37,665 bases of DNA from Paucilactobacillus nenjiangensis (GCF_005405445.1 NZ_BJEB01000016.1:1-37665), one strand, 5' to 3'. Shown: positions 24,141 to 33,233, counted from the stretch's first letter. Program-made: numbers and translations. The notes: generated by a model from the sequence alone, not told the origin.

Positions 24141-25226
24141 TTGGCAAATCCAATTATTGAATTTAAAAATATTAGTAAGAAATATGATGATACACCAGTC
24201 CTAAAAAAGATTGATTTTGAAATTGAATCGGGTAAATTTTATACTTTGCTGGGCCCTTCCGGGAGCGGTAAAACGACGATTTTACGAATGATTGCGGGCT
24301 TTGAGGATCCAACCAGTGGTGAAATCTTATTTGAAGGTAAACGCATTGACTTAACACCAGCTAATAAACGGCCAATTAATACGATTTTCCAAGATTACGC
24401 ACTCTTTCCACATCTCAATGTGAGCCAAAACATTGCATTTGGCCTCGAATTAAAGAAAATGAGTAAGACGGACATCCAAGCAAAAGTGGCTGAATCATTA
24501 CGGATGGTGCAATTGAGTGGTTATGAAAATCGTGAGATTGACGCCTTGTCTGGTGGCCAAAAGCAGCGGATTGCAATTGCCAGAGCGATTGCTAATGAAC
24601 CCAAAGTGTTGTTGCTTGATGAACCACTATCGGCGCTAGACCATAAGTTGCGGAAGGAAATGCAAGTTGAACTGCGGGCCCTCCAACAACGATTGGGGAT
24701 TACGTTTATCTTTGTGACTCATGATCAAGAAGAAGCGTTGGCCTTAAGTGACCAAATTTTTGTCATGAATGATGGACGCATTTTACAAAGTGGCACACCC
24801 GTGGATATCTATGATGAGCCAATTAATCATTTCGTCGCAGATTTTATCGGTGAAAGTAATATTGTGCCGGGTACCATGACGGCGGACTATTTAGTCCATT
24901 TTGATCATAAAGATTTTGAATGTGTCGATGCGGGGATGCGACCAAACGAACCAGTAGAGATTGTCATTCGTCCTGAAGATTTAGATATCACTTCGGCTGA
25001 TAAGGGTAAGATGCAAGTGACTGTCGACTCACAATTATTTCGTGGGGTCGATTATCAAATTACTGGCCATGATGCTGATGACCATGAGTGGACAATCAAT
25101 TCAATTCATCAAACCACGGTTGGTGCACAAGTCGGGTTAGTCTTTGATCCAGAAGACATTCATATCATGCGCTTTGGTGAGGATGAAGAAACGTTCGATG
25201 CCCGTTTAGATAGTTACGAGGAATAG
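24141..25226 (+). CDS. potA: Spermidine/putrescine ABC transporter, ATP-binding protein
   Basis: A 361-residue importer ATPase. Walker A is GPSGSGKTT (about residues 38-46), the Q-loop is in [11 protein letters not shown], the signature is LSGGQKQR, Walker B is [12 protein letters not shown] and the switch His lies in [10 protein letters not shown]-terminal regulatory OB-type domain (about 235-350) is present, as in PotA. The start is TTG at 24141 with GGGGGA five bases upstream; the nearby ATG at 24128 is out of frame. It is the first gene of potABCD and energises polyamine import. Confidence 0.94.
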   Translation: MANPIIEFKNISKKYDDTPVLKKIDFEIESGKFYTLLGPSGSGKTTILRMIAGFEDPTSGEILFEGKRIDLTPANKRPINTIFQDYALFPHLNVSQNIAFGLELKKMSKTDIQAKVAESLRMVQLSGYENREIDALSGGQKQRIAIARAIANEPKVLLLDEPLSALDHKLRKEMQVELRALQQRLGITFIFVTHDQEEALALSDQIFVMNDGRILQSGTPVDIYDEPINHFVADFIGESNIVPGTMTADYLVHFDHKDFECVDAGMRPNEPVEIVIRPEDLDITSADKGKMQVTVDSQLFRGVDYQITGHDADDHEWTINSIHQTTVGAQVGLVFDPEDIHIMRFGEDEETFDARLDSYEE

Positions 25227-25229
25227 GTG

Positions 25230-26045
25230 ATGGAGATGCAGAAAAAATCATTTTTTATGGTTCCATATCTAGCGTGGATTGCCTTATTTGTCGTTGCACC
25301 GATGGCCTTAATCTTGTATCAATCGCTATTTGACATTACCGGTCATTTTACGTTTAGCAATTATACTTCGTACCTTGAGTCGACGACCTATTTAAAAATG
25401 ACCTTCAATTCGATTTGGTATGCCTTTTTAATTACGTTTTTTACTTTATTAATTAGCTATCCAACGGCATACTTGTTGAACCGCCTCAAAAATAAACGTT
25501 TGTGGTTGTTATTAATCATTTTACCCACTTGGATTAACCTCCTACTTAAAACATACGCATTTATTGGCCTTTTTAGTCAAAATGGTTCGGTAAATGATTT
25601 TTTGCGGTTTGTTGGGGCTGGTTCACATCAAATTTTGTTCACTGATTTTAGCTTTATTTTCGTTGCTTCCTATATTGAAATTCCGTTTATGATTTTACCG
25701 ATTTTTAATTCCTTGGATGAAATTAATCCGTCATTGATTAATGCGAGTCGTGATTTAGGAGCCAGTGCATGGCAAACCTTTAAGCGGGTGATTGTGCCTT
25801 TGACGATGCCAGGAGTTAAGTCTGGGTTTCAAGCGGTTTTTATTCCTTCCTTATCACTCTTCATGATTACCAGATTGATTGGTGGGAATCGCGTGATTAC
25901 GTTAGGAACGGCAATTGAAGAGCATTTCTTAGTGACGCAAAACTGGGGGATGGGTTCCACAATTGGCGTGATTTTGATTATTGCGATGTTCGTGGTGATG
26001 TTCTTGACTCGTGAACGCAAGAGTAAAGGAGGTCAATCGCGATGA
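25230..26045 (+). CDS. potB: Spermidine/putrescine ABC transporter permease
   Basis: An inner-membrane permease of about 271 residues with six helices and the ABC permease EAA-type loop (NASRDLGASAWQTFKRVIVPLTMPGV, about residues 170-195) that docks on PotA. The order potA-B-C-D and similarity assign it as PotB. Start choice is uncertain among GTG 25227, ATG 25230 and ATG 25236; GAGGA at 25219-25223 favours 25230. It begins only 3 bp after the potA stop and overlaps potC by 4 bp. Confidence 0.92.
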   Translation: MEMQKKSFFMVPYLAWIALFVVAPMALILYQSLFDITGHFTFSNYTSYLESTTYLKMTFNSIWYAFLITFFTLLISYPTAYLLNRLKNKRLWLLLIILPTWINLLLKTYAFIGLFSQNGSVNDFLRFVGAGSHQILFTDFSFIFVASYIEIPFMILPIFNSLDEINPSLINASRDLGASAWQTFKRVIVPLTMPGVKSGFQAVFIPSLSLFMITRLIGGNRVITLGTAIEEHFLVTQNWGMGSTIGVILIIAMFVVMFLTRERKSKGGQSR

Positions 26046-26866
26046 AAGCAAAGTTTAAGTTGAGTAATTTATATTTAGTATTCGTCTTTATTGTGATTTA
26101 TTTGCCGATCGCGTATCTAATCTTTTACTCGTTTAATACGGGAGCCACGATGGATAAATTCACTGGCTTTTCCATGAAGCACTACACGACGTTACTGTCA
26201 GATACACGGATGATCTCAATTGTGCTGAACACGGTGGTGATAGCGCTACTGTCCTCGCTGCTGGCAACACTAATTGGCACATTAGGCGCACTCTGGATTA
26301 ATCAGTTGAAGCGCCGTTCCGCTAAGAATGCGGTCCTGTCGGTTAATAATGTCTTGATGGTTTCACCAGACGTCATTATTGGTGCCAGTTTCTTGATTTT
26401 CTTTTCTTTTTTAGGATTTAAATTAGGCTTTACATCAGTCTTATTGAGTCATATTGCCTTTTCAATTCCAATTGTGGTTTTGATGGTTCTCCCCAAGATT
26501 AATGAAATGCCACGCACGATGATCGATGCAGCTTATGATTTAGGCGCTTCAAAGTGGCAAGCTTTATCTCGGGTAATTTTACCAACTATTACCCCTGGCA
26601 TTTTTGCGGGTTATTTTATGGCGTTCACATATTCACTAGATGATTTTGCGGTGACATTCTTTGTGACTGGGAACGGCTTTTCAACGCTTTCGATTGAGAT
26701 TTATTCTCGTGCGCGTCAAGGCGTTGACTTGGAAGTCAACGCGCTATCGACTTTGATGTTCTTGGTGTCGTTATTATTAGTGGTTGGCTATTACGTCTTG
26801 GAACGTTACGGCCATTCACGCCGTGTTAATCGGAATAAGATGATGAAAGGACCGAATGCCCAATGA
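26042..26866 (+). CDS. potC: Spermidine/putrescine ABC transporter permease
   Basis: The second permease, 274 residues with six predicted helices. The EAA loop is visible as DAAYDLGASKWQALSRVILPTITPG (about residues 162-186). An N-terminal charged tip precedes LYLVFVFIVIYLPIAYLIFYSF. It starts with an ATGA overlap of the potB stop, with AAAGGAGG upstream. It pairs with PotB to form the polyamine channel. Its own stop overlaps potD by the same ATGA arrangement, so the four genes are tightly coupled. Confidence 0.92.
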   Translation: MKAKFKLSNLYLVFVFIVIYLPIAYLIFYSFNTGATMDKFTGFSMKHYTTLLSDTRMISIVLNTVVIALLSSLLATLIGTLGALWINQLKRRSAKNAVLSVNNVLMVSPDVIIGASFLIFFSFLGFKLGFTSVLLSHIAFSIPIVVLMVLPKINEMPRTMIDAAYDLGASKWQALSRVILPTITPGIFAGYFMAFTYSLDDFAVTFFVTGNGFSTLSIEIYSRARQGVDLEVNALSTLMFLVSLLLVVGYYVLERYGHSRRVNRNKMMKGPNAQ

Positions 26867-27933
26867 AAAAATTAATCGCAATCTTCGTTGGCATTTTAGC
26901 GGTTTGTGCGGTCATCGCCGGTTTGAATCACCAAATGAATGCCAAAACAACGTCCAATGAAAAAAAAGTTCTCAATATTTATAATTGGGGCGACTATATT
27001 GATCCAGATTTAATCACTAAATTTGAAAAGCAAACTGGTTACCACGTGGTTTATGAAACTTTTGATAGTAACGAAGCTATGCTGACTAAAATTAAGCAGG
27101 GTGGGACGAGCTATGATTTGACCGTGCCTAGTGATTACACCGTCCAACGGATGATTAAAAGTGGCTTAGTTGCAAAAATTGATAAATCAAAATTAAGTAA
27201 TTATAAGAATATCGATTCCCGTTTTCTCAATTTGTCGTTTGATCCGAATAATGATTATTCCATTCCTTATTTTTGGGGTACGTTAGGCATTGTTTATAAC
27301 GATCAATTTGTACAAGCTGACCAGGTACAGCATTGGGACCAATTATGGAATCCAGCGTTTAAAAAGAGCATCATGTTGACCGATAGTGCCCGCGATATGT
27401 TAGGCGTGGCGTTGATTACCCAAGGTCATAGTATGAATACAACCAATTACAGTGAACTCAAAAGTGCTCAAGAAAAATTGAATTTGTTAATGCCTAATGT
27501 TAAAGCAGTGGTAGCCGATGAAATTAAAATGTACATGAAACAAAATGAAGCTAAAATTGCGGTGACATATTCTGGTGAAGCATCTGAAATGATGTCATAT
27601 AATAAGCATTTACATTATGTAGTGCCGGATGAAGGCAGTAATATGTGGTTTGATAATATTGTCATTCCAAAAACGGCCAAACATAAGGCTGCAGCCTATG
27701 ACTTTATTAACTTCATGTTGGAGCCTAAAAACGCAGCGCAAAATGCTGAATATATCGGTTATTCCACTCCAAATAAAGCTGCAATGAAATATTTACCGGC
27801 GGATGTCCGTAACGATAAACAGTTTTATCCAGCTGAATCGACGGTCAAAAATTTAGAAGTTTACAAAGATTTACCCCTGAAAGTAATTGGCAACTATAAT
27901 GATTTATTCTTAGAATTTAAGATGAGTAAGTAA
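26863..27933 (+). CDS. potD: Spermidine/putrescine ABC transporter substrate-binding protein
   Basis: A 356-residue extracytoplasmic binding protein. An N-terminal hydrophobic segment (residues 4-20) serves as membrane anchor or signal; the Cys in ILAVC could be a weak lipobox, but Val at -1 is unusual. The mature part opens with LNIYNWGDYIDPDLITKFEKQTGY, the PotD hallmark, followed by YDLTVPSDYTVQRM, IPYFWGTLGIVYN, and the later YSGEASEM and WFDNIVIPKTAKH. It captures polyamines for PotBC. It overlaps potC by 4 bp and is followed by a repeat element and then a terminator. Confidence 0.93.
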   Translation: MKKLIAIFVGILAVCAVIAGLNHQMNAKTTSNEKKVLNIYNWGDYIDPDLITKFEKQTGYHVVYETFDSNEAMLTKIKQGGTSYDLTVPSDYTVQRMIKSGLVAKIDKSKLSNYKNIDSRFLNLSFDPNNDYSIPYFWGTLGIVYNDQFVQADQVQHWDQLWNPAFKKSIMLTDSARDMLGVALITQGHSMNTTNYSELKSAQEKLNLLMPNVKAVVADEIKMYMKQNEAKIAVTYSGEASEMMSYNKHLHYVVPDEGSNMWFDNIVIPKTAKHKAAAYDFINFMLEPKNAAQNAEYIGYSTPNKAAMKYLPADVRNDKQFYPAESTVKNLEVYKDLPLKVIGNYNDLFLEFKMSK

Positions 27934-27935
27934 AA

Positions 27936-28048
27936 GGCTGTGAAATAAGTTGGGATGCAATTGAGTGTAGTCTAGAATATCAAAAATAAGTGGATTGCTT
28001 ATGTTTGATATTTGTAACTAGACGAAATTGTAAACTTATTGAACGCAA
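27936..28048. repeat. Repeat family, locus C: single unit forming a long hairpin
   Basis: The interval between potD and its terminator aligns with the unit at 10804-10925: GGG-TGCA, TTGAGT-TA, ATAAGTGG, CTTAT and AGACG occur in the same order and spacing. It folds as GTCTAG/CTAGAC, AATATCAAA/TTTGATATT and ATAAG/CTTAT, covering 27970-28023. It lies within the transcribed 3' region of potABCD. There is no ORF. Confidence 0.7.
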
Positions 28049-28062
28049 CTAATAAAAATAAG

Positions 28063-28099
28063 GCCTCTGAAAGTAATTTTCCTTCAGAAGCTTTTTTTT
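28063..28099. terminator. Terminator between potABCD and the convergent MFS gene
   Basis: GCCTCTGAAAG pairs with CCTTCAGAAGC (minor mismatch), followed on the plus strand by eight T. It lies 8 bp from the stop of the convergent MFS gene, which it may also terminate. Confidence 0.85.
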
Positions 28100-28106
28100 G
28101 GTTCAA

Positions 28107-29504
28107 TTATTTAGTTTTAAATGGGAAATCAACGACTTTGACAATGACGATTAACTCAATGATGATCCCAACTAGTAAGAAAATTATCCCGGAATGAGTT
28201 CCCAAGGCAGTCCCATGAGCTAGAGTTACGTTACTAGTTTGCTTGGCACCAACTAAGGCAGCACATAAAGATGTACCAACCGCGCCAGCAAATTGCTGGG
28301 TGGTACTTAGAATGGCATTTCCTTGTGTCCGTAAATGGCTATCAACTTGTTTTAAACCATTGGTCATTAGGTTCCCAAGGTTCAGCCCAATTCCAATCAT
28401 GAATAAGAAGAACAGTGATCCAATTAATAGGTTGGACATGGTATTACCAAGCAAACAGAAGATGATTAATGAGATTAAAACAATAGCTGAACCTAAAGTC
28501 AGCGGAATCTTTGGACCCAGTTGATCTAAAATACGTCCGCCTAAAGGTGCAAAAACGGCACCAATTAACGCTGCTGGTAAAACAACCAGCCCTGCTAAAA
28601 TGGCAGAATCATGATTAACTAACTGGATAAAGTTTGGTAATAGGAATGAGAGTCCTAATAACACCATTTGAATGACGAAAAAGGCAATTACATGACCACT
28701 AAAGTTTAGATTTTTGAGTAAGGCTAAATTGATAATAGGATTATCAATTTTAAGTGACCGCCAAACAAACAAGATTAAACCAACGGCACCAAGGATAAAG
28801 GCACCACCGATACTGAGCGAGGCAAAGCTTGCACTACCTAAGTTACTCATCCCAAAAATTAAGCCGGCCAAACCGATTGTAATGAAGATAAAACCAAGTA
28901 AATCAAATTTATTGTGTTCAATTTTACTTTTTTGTTGAATATTGAAAATACCTAAAATTAATGAAACTACTAACAACGGTAACAGGTAAATAAAGATATA
29001 ACGCCAGCCGATGGAGCTAACCACACTACCACCAAATGTCGGACCGATTGCGGGAGCGACAGAGGTGATTAACGTTCCAATCCCCATCATGGTTCCAATT
29101 TTATGAATTGGGACCTGTTCTAAGATGATGTTGAACATTAGGGGAAGGGCAATTCCAGTGCCTAAGCCTTGAATCATTCGGCCAAGCAATAACAAGGGGA
29201 AAGTCGGTGCGATTGAATCAATCACCACACCAAGAATAAACATTAAGTTGGCACATAAAAATAGTGATTTAGTTTTAAAATTTTGTTTTAAGGTGGCTGA
29301 TAGCGGAACGACAATTGCCACAATTAATAGATAACCGGTCGTCATCCATTGAACAGTGTTAGTGGAAACTCCAAATTGTTTCATTAAAGTTGGGAAAGTG
29401 ATGTTCATGGCGGTCTCAACGACTACACCACAAAATGACATAATTCCAGCGGCAATGATTGCCAAGAATACGCGAGTCGAGATTTGTTGATTAGATGTGT
29501 CCAT
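28107..29504 (-). CDS. MFS drug exporter, DHA2 (EmrB/QacA) family, paralog 1
   Basis: A 465-residue protein with about 14 predicted helices. The DHA2 features are the N-terminal MSFCGVVVETAMNITFPTLM, QWMTTGYLL, LGRMIQGLGTGIALPLMFNII and the antiporter motif APAIGPTFGG. The next gene on the same strand encodes a very close paralog. The family exports lipophilic drugs by proton antiport; the substrate is unknown. AAGGAG lies 11 bases before the ATG, inside what was once the end of a marR gene (29513-29662). It has no intact dedicated regulator of its own. Confidence 0.87.
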   Translation of the reverse strand: MDTSNQQISTRVFLAIIAAGIMSFCGVVVETAMNITFPTLMKQFGVSTNTVQWMTTGYLLIVAIVVPLSATLKQNFKTKSLFLCANLMFILGVVIDSIAPTFPLLLLGRMIQGLGTGIALPLMFNIILEQVPIHKIGTMMGIGTLITSVAPAIGPTFGGSVVSSIGWRYIFIYLLPLLVVSLILGIFNIQQKSKIEHNKFDLLGFIFITIGLAGLIFGMSNLGSASFASLSIGGAFILGAVGLILFVWRSLKIDNPIINLALLKNLNFSGHVIAFFVIQMVLLGLSFLLPNFIQLVNHDSAILAGLVVLPAALIGAVFAPLGGRILDQLGPKIPLTLGSAIVLISLIIFCLLGNTMSNLLIGSLFFLFMIGIGLNLGNLMTNGLKQVDSHLRTQGNAILSTTQQFAGAVGTSLCAALVGAKQTSNVTLAHGTALGTHSGIIFLLVGIIIELIVIVKVVDFPFKTK

Positions 29505-29512
29505 AATAAAAA

Positions 29513-29662
29513 TTACTCCTTTTTGATTTCAGAAATATACCCGAGAATATAATTAAATATTGTTATTTCTGCATCCAAAAAATTGTGGGTAACTTGAATT
29601 AATTGGCGGCACATCTCACGAAGATTCCTCAAGATCAACGCTACTATTTTAGACGTGATGAA
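29513..29662 (-). pseudogene. marR 3' remnant
   Basis: Read on the minus strand, 49 codons end at TAA 29513-29515. Their translation aligns with the C terminus of the intact MarR at 31197-31619 without gaps: TSKIVAL against TDKAKAL, QVTHNF against RITQQF, and AEITIFNYILGYISEIKKE against TEVETFKNILEYITEINKE. The next in-frame codon triplets upstream reach a TAG, and the DNA-binding N-terminal two thirds are absent. It sits in the same place relative to its MFS gene as the intact marR does, so it is a degenerated copy. Its AAGGAGTAA end still supplies the MFS ribosome binding site. Confidence 0.82.
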
Positions 29663-29728
29663 GCTAACAGGATAATACTATACACGAAATTTTTAATGAA
29701 TGAAAGGCCAATTCGTCGGTCAAACGAC

Positions 29729-29766
29729 AAAAAAACTTCGCTCAACCTGATTCGTTAAGCGAAGTT
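29729..29766 (-). terminator. Terminator after MFS paralog 2
   Basis: On the minus strand AACTTCGCTTAAC pairs with GTTGAGCGAAGTT (13 bp, one wobble), followed by TTTTT. It separates the two marR-mfs units. The interval 29663-29728 shows no further gene. Confidence 0.88.
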
Positions 29767-29779
29767 AAATTAATAAATT

Positions 29780-31186
29780 TTATTTGTTATCGTGATGCTT
29801 AAATGGAAAATCAACTACTTTAATTAAGACTATAAATTCGACAATCATGGCACAAATTAAAAAGATTAATGCTGAATGTGAACCAAGTGCTGTTCCATGG
29901 GCTAACGTGACATTAGCAGTTTGCTTAGCAGCGACAAAAGCGGCTGTCAAAGAAGTTCCCACGGCTCCAGCAAATTGTTGCATGGTAGTCAAAATGGCAT
30001 TTCCGTGGCTGCGCATTCTGCCGTCGATTTGCTTTAAACCGTTCGTCATTAGGTTACCAAAACTCAAGCCAATCCCAATCATGAAGAAGAAGTACAATGT
30101 TCCCATTAACAGATTTGAAAATTGGGTCCCCATTAAGACAAAGACACACAGTACAATCAAAGCGATGGTTGAACCAATCGTCAGTGGGATTTTAGCACCA
30201 ACACGGTCTAAAATTCGTCCACCTAAAGGTGCAAAGACTGCACCGATTAACGCACCAGGTAAGACAATTAATCCAGCTAACACGGCGGAACCGTGATTCA
30301 CAATTTGAATGTAATTAGGGAGTAGGAATGATAATCCAAGTGACACTAACTGAAAGACGAAAAAGGCAAAGACGTGACCGCTAAAATTAGGATTGCTCAA
30401 CACGCGCACATTGATAATTGGGTTATCAATCGTGGCTGAACGCCAGACAAAGGCCACCATTCCGATAATTCCAACTAAGATTGAGCCGCCAATTTTTAGT
30501 GACATGAAGGATTCACTCCCAAGGTTACTAAAGCCAAAGATTAACCCCGCTAATCCGAGAATAATGAAAATGAATCCAAGTACATCAAATTTAGTTCGAC
30601 GAATTTCACTCTTTTGCTGAATGCTCAGTACTCCAAGAATAAATGAAATCACCAACAATGGTAAGAGGAAGATGAAAATGAAACGCCATCCGATGGAACT
30701 AACTACGGCGCCACCAAATGTCGGACCGACAGCCGGAGCAACGGCGGTGATTAGTGTTCCAATCCCCATCATCATCCCAATTTTACTCATGGGTACTTGT
30801 TCTAAAATGATATTGAACATGAGTGGGAGGGCAATTCCAGTACCGATTCCTTGAATGGCACGGCCAATTAATAAGAGTGAAAAAGTGGGTGCAACGGCAT
30901 CAGTAGCGACACCTAAGATAAACATTAAATTGGCAAAAATGAATAAATTCTTTGTTTTAAAATTTTGTTTCAGTGTTGCTGATAATGGCACAATAATTGC
31001 AACCACCAATAAATAAACGGTGGTCATCCATTGCACGGTGTTGGTTGAAACAGCGAACTGTTTCATTAAGGTAGGGAAGGTAATGTTCATCGCGGTTTCG
31101 ACGACCACCCCACAAAACGACATAATCCCTGTCGCAATAATTGCCATAATAACTTTACTTGAAATTTTTTGATCTGTTCCATCCAT
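29780..31186 (-). CDS. MFS drug exporter, DHA2 (EmrB/QacA) family, paralog 2
   Basis: A 468-residue DHA2-type exporter, about 14 helices, closely related along its whole length to the product of 28107-29504 (shared blocks include GIMSFCGVVVETAMNIT and GTGIALPLMFNIILEQVP). I start at ATG 31186. The open frame extends to 31297, but that part overlaps marR and has no family similarity. AAGGAG, which overlaps the marR stop, lies 13 bases upstream; this long spacing is shared in kind by the paralog. It is co-transcribed with marR, which probably controls it through the operator at 31640-31659. Confidence 0.88.
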   Translation of the reverse strand: MDGTDQKISSKVIMAIIATGIMSFCGVVVETAMNITFPTLMKQFAVSTNTVQWMTTVYLLVVAIIVPLSATLKQNFKTKNLFIFANLMFILGVATDAVAPTFSLLLIGRAIQGIGTGIALPLMFNIILEQVPMSKIGMMMGIGTLITAVAPAVGPTFGGAVVSSIGWRFIFIFLLPLLVISFILGVLSIQQKSEIRRTKFDVLGFIFIILGLAGLIFGFSNLGSESFMSLKIGGSILVGIIGMVAFVWRSATIDNPIINVRVLSNPNFSGHVFAFFVFQLVSLGLSFLLPNYIQIVNHGSAVLAGLIVLPGALIGAVFAPLGGRILDRVGAKIPLTIGSTIALIVLCVFVLMGTQFSNLLMGTLYFFFMIGIGLSFGNLMTNGLKQIDGRMRSHGNAILTTMQQFAGAVGTSLTAAFVAAKQTANVTLAHGTALGSHSALIFLICAMIVEFIVLIKVVDFPFKHHDNK

Positions 31187-31196
31187 AATAATAAAT

Positions 31197-31619
31197 TTAC
31201 TCCTTGTTGATTTCTGTGATGTATTCAAGAATATTCTTGAAAGTTTCGACTTCTGTTGTCGAAAATTGTTGGGTAATGCGAGCCTGTTGACGATCACTAT
31301 AAGCTGAAATATCCACCGCCAATGCCTTTGCTTTATCCGTGAGGTTCAATGTTTTTTGACGAGCATCATCTTTTGAAGTGGTACGAATAATCAAGTCTTT
31401 TTGTTCCATTTTCTGTAATAACACCGTGGCAGTTGACCGCTGAATGTTAAATTCATGTTCAACATTGCGTTGTTGAATCTCAATCGTTGGGTTTTGAGAC
31501 ATGTAATCAATTACCGAAATCTGGACGCTAGTTAAATCAAATTCACGGGCAAATTTGTCGAATTTACGCGTCATCTGATTGCTGGTTTTCTTGATTAACC
31601 GGGCTAGATTTTGTTCCAT
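31197..31619 (-). CDS. MarR-family transcriptional regulator
   Basis: A 140-residue regulator with the MarR winged-HTH core: FDLTSVQISVIDYMSQN, NVEHEFNIQRSTATVLLQKMEQKDLI (recognition helix about residues 62-75) and the wing RTTSKDDARQKTLNLT. AGAGGT lies six bases before the ATG. It is the first gene of a marR-mfs operon and ends inside the ribosome binding site of the exporter gene. A palindrome over the predicted start point indicates autorepression relieved by a drug-like ligand, as known for the family; the ligand is unknown. Confidence 0.92.
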   Translation of the reverse strand: MEQNLARLIKKTSNQMTRKFDKFAREFDLTSVQISVIDYMSQNPTIEIQQRNVEHEFNIQRSTATVLLQKMEQKDLIIRTTSKDDARQKTLNLTDKAKALAVDISAYSDRQQARITQQFSTTEVETFKNILEYITEINKE

Positions 31620-31639
31620 GAAAATACCTCTTTCTAAAT

Positions 31640-31693
31640 ATCGTTAGCAGACTAACGATTTATTACTATACTCGTTTTTTAATTTATGTGCAA
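31640..31693 (-). promoter_or_regulatory. marR-mfs promoter with MarR-type operator
   Basis: On the minus strand TTGCAC (31688-31693), a 17-bp spacer and TATAGT (31665-31670). Just downstream is the perfect inverted repeat ATCGTTAG-N4-CTAACGAT (31640-31659), spanning the expected start point. Confidence 0.8.
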
Positions 31694-31740
31694 GAAAAAA
31701 AGGATATATGACAAAACTTTCGCTTTGCGCATATATCCTT
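31694..31740 (-). terminator. Terminator of the APC permease gene
   Basis: Perfect 11-bp stem AAGGATATATG / CATATATCCTT, with T6C on the minus strand. Its T-tract directly abuts the -35 of the marR promoter. Confidence 0.9.
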
Positions 31741-31754
31741 GATTAATTCTGTTT

Positions 31755-33146
31755 TTAATTATCTTTGGCAATCTTACTGTGTCTGAATCCGTAGGCGAAG
31801 TAAATTACTAAGCCGATTAAGAACCAGATACCCGCACCGACCCAAGTTTCTAATTGAAGTTGAGTCAACATCGCAATACAGGCCAGGCCTGAAACGATTG
31901 GTAGAACTGGATACCAAGGTACCTTGAAGCCACCTTCGTTTTTAATGTCTTTACGACGACGAAGTGGAATAATTCCAAAGGAAACAAAGGTAAATGCTAA
32001 TAAGGTTCCGATATTAACTAGACTAGTTAATTGATCTAGAGGAACCAAGCCACCCATGAAGGCGATAATAATGGTTACCGCAATCAGTGCATTCAAAGGA
32101 ATTTTGTGTTTCTCAGTAATTTTGTTCAGGAACGTTGGCAATAAGCCATCACGACCAATTGAATATACCAGACGAGAACTTGAGTAGATCATCGTAACCA
32201 TCATCGTAAACATACCAATTAAGGCACCGATAGAAATGAATCCAGCAGCCCAATCTTGATGTGCCACTTGCATTGCAAAAGCGACAGGATTAGCAACATC
32301 CAAGTGCGTGTATTTAACCATTCCAGTTAAGACAACTGACACGGCCATGTACAAAATCGTGGCTACCAGTAATGTACCGATAATTCCGATTGGCATATTG
32401 CGTTTCGGATTCTTAACCTCGGCCGCTGATGAAGAAACCGCATCGAACCCAAGATAAGCAAAGAACACGGTTGCCGCTCCTTGGAAAACACCACTCATTT
32501 TATATGGTAAAAATGGATGCCAGTTATGTGGTTTTACAAAGAAAATTCCAACCACAATAAAAATTAGAATAATAGCAATTTTAATAATTACGGCCCAATT
32601 ATTAATTTTCATGGAAGTACTCATTCCACGAGAAAGTAAAAATGAAATAGCTACCACAATCAAGACGGCGACCAAGTTAACGTATGTACCATGAGCTGGG
32701 TCAAATGAACCGGAAATTGCCTTTGGCACGTGTAGTCCAAAGCCCTCGATAAATGAATTGAAATACGCAGCCCAACCCGTTGAAACAGCAGCTACGGCTA
32801 ACATATATTCAAGGATTAATGCCCAACCAAGAATCCAACCAATGATTTCACCCATGACCAAGTTACCGTATGAATATGCACTACCAGCAACTGGTAAAGC
32901 AGATGAAAATTCGGCGTAACACATTGCGGCTAGAGCACAGACAATGGCGGAAAAGAAAAATGATAGAATAATACCAGGGCCACTAGTTGTGGCGGCCACG
33001 GTTCCAGGAAGAATAAAAATACCAGTACCAATAACTGCACCAATCCCAAGGGCAATTAGGTCGAAAGCTGACAACGTTTTAGCAAAATGACGGTCACTTT
33101 CTAGGTATCTATCTAGACTTTCTTTACGTAAAAATTTTGAGAACAT
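31755..33146 (-). CDS. APC-superfamily amino acid permease (CAT family)
   Basis: A 463-residue protein with 12 predicted helices. The first helix motif GIGAVIGTGIFILPG (about residues 34-48) is the unwound substrate-binding segment of the family, and GPGIILSFFFSAIVCALAAMCYAE, FFAYLGFDAVSSSAAEVKNP and SSSRLVYSIGRDGLLP follow. It resembles YhdG and the lactococcal branched-chain permease BcaP; cationic or branched-chain amino acids are plausible substrates but not provable. AAGAGGTGG precedes the ATG. It is monocistronic and divergent from the NUDIX gene. Confidence 0.88.
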   Translation of the reverse strand: MFSKFLRKESLDRYLESDRHFAKTLSAFDLIALGIGAVIGTGIFILPGTVAATTSGPGIILSFFFSAIVCALAAMCYAEFSSALPVAGSAYSYGNLVMGEIIGWILGWALILEYMLAVAAVSTGWAAYFNSFIEGFGLHVPKAISGSFDPAHGTYVNLVAVLIVVAISFLLSRGMSTSMKINNWAVIIKIAIILIFIVVGIFFVKPHNWHPFLPYKMSGVFQGAATVFFAYLGFDAVSSSAAEVKNPKRNMPIGIIGTLLVATILYMAVSVVLTGMVKYTHLDVANPVAFAMQVAHQDWAAGFISIGALIGMFTMMVTMIYSSSRLVYSIGRDGLLPTFLNKITEKHKIPLNALIAVTIIIAFMGGLVPLDQLTSLVNIGTLLAFTFVSFGIIPLRRRKDIKNEGGFKVPWYPVLPIVSGLACIAMLTQLQLETWVGAGIWFLIGLVIYFAYGFRHSKIAKDN

Positions 33147-33205
33147 CTAACATACCACCTCTTTACATTATTGAAAAAACAATCTGCAATAAATTTTACC
33201 ATAAG

Positions 33206-33233
33206 TTGATTATAATTAAAATAACGTTAAAAT
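33206..33233 (+). promoter_or_regulatory. Promoter of NUDIX-guanylate kinase-like pair
   Basis: TTGATT, a 16-bp spacer and TAAAAT in the region divergent from the permease. On the opposite strand TTTTAA, 17 bp and TAAAAT with an upstream TGG may serve the permease. Confidence 0.5.

Noticed and set aside
31187-31297. N-terminal extension of MFS paralog 2
   Set aside because: It overlaps the marR coding end, has no similarity to the paralog or family, and the AAGGAG site supports the start at 31186.
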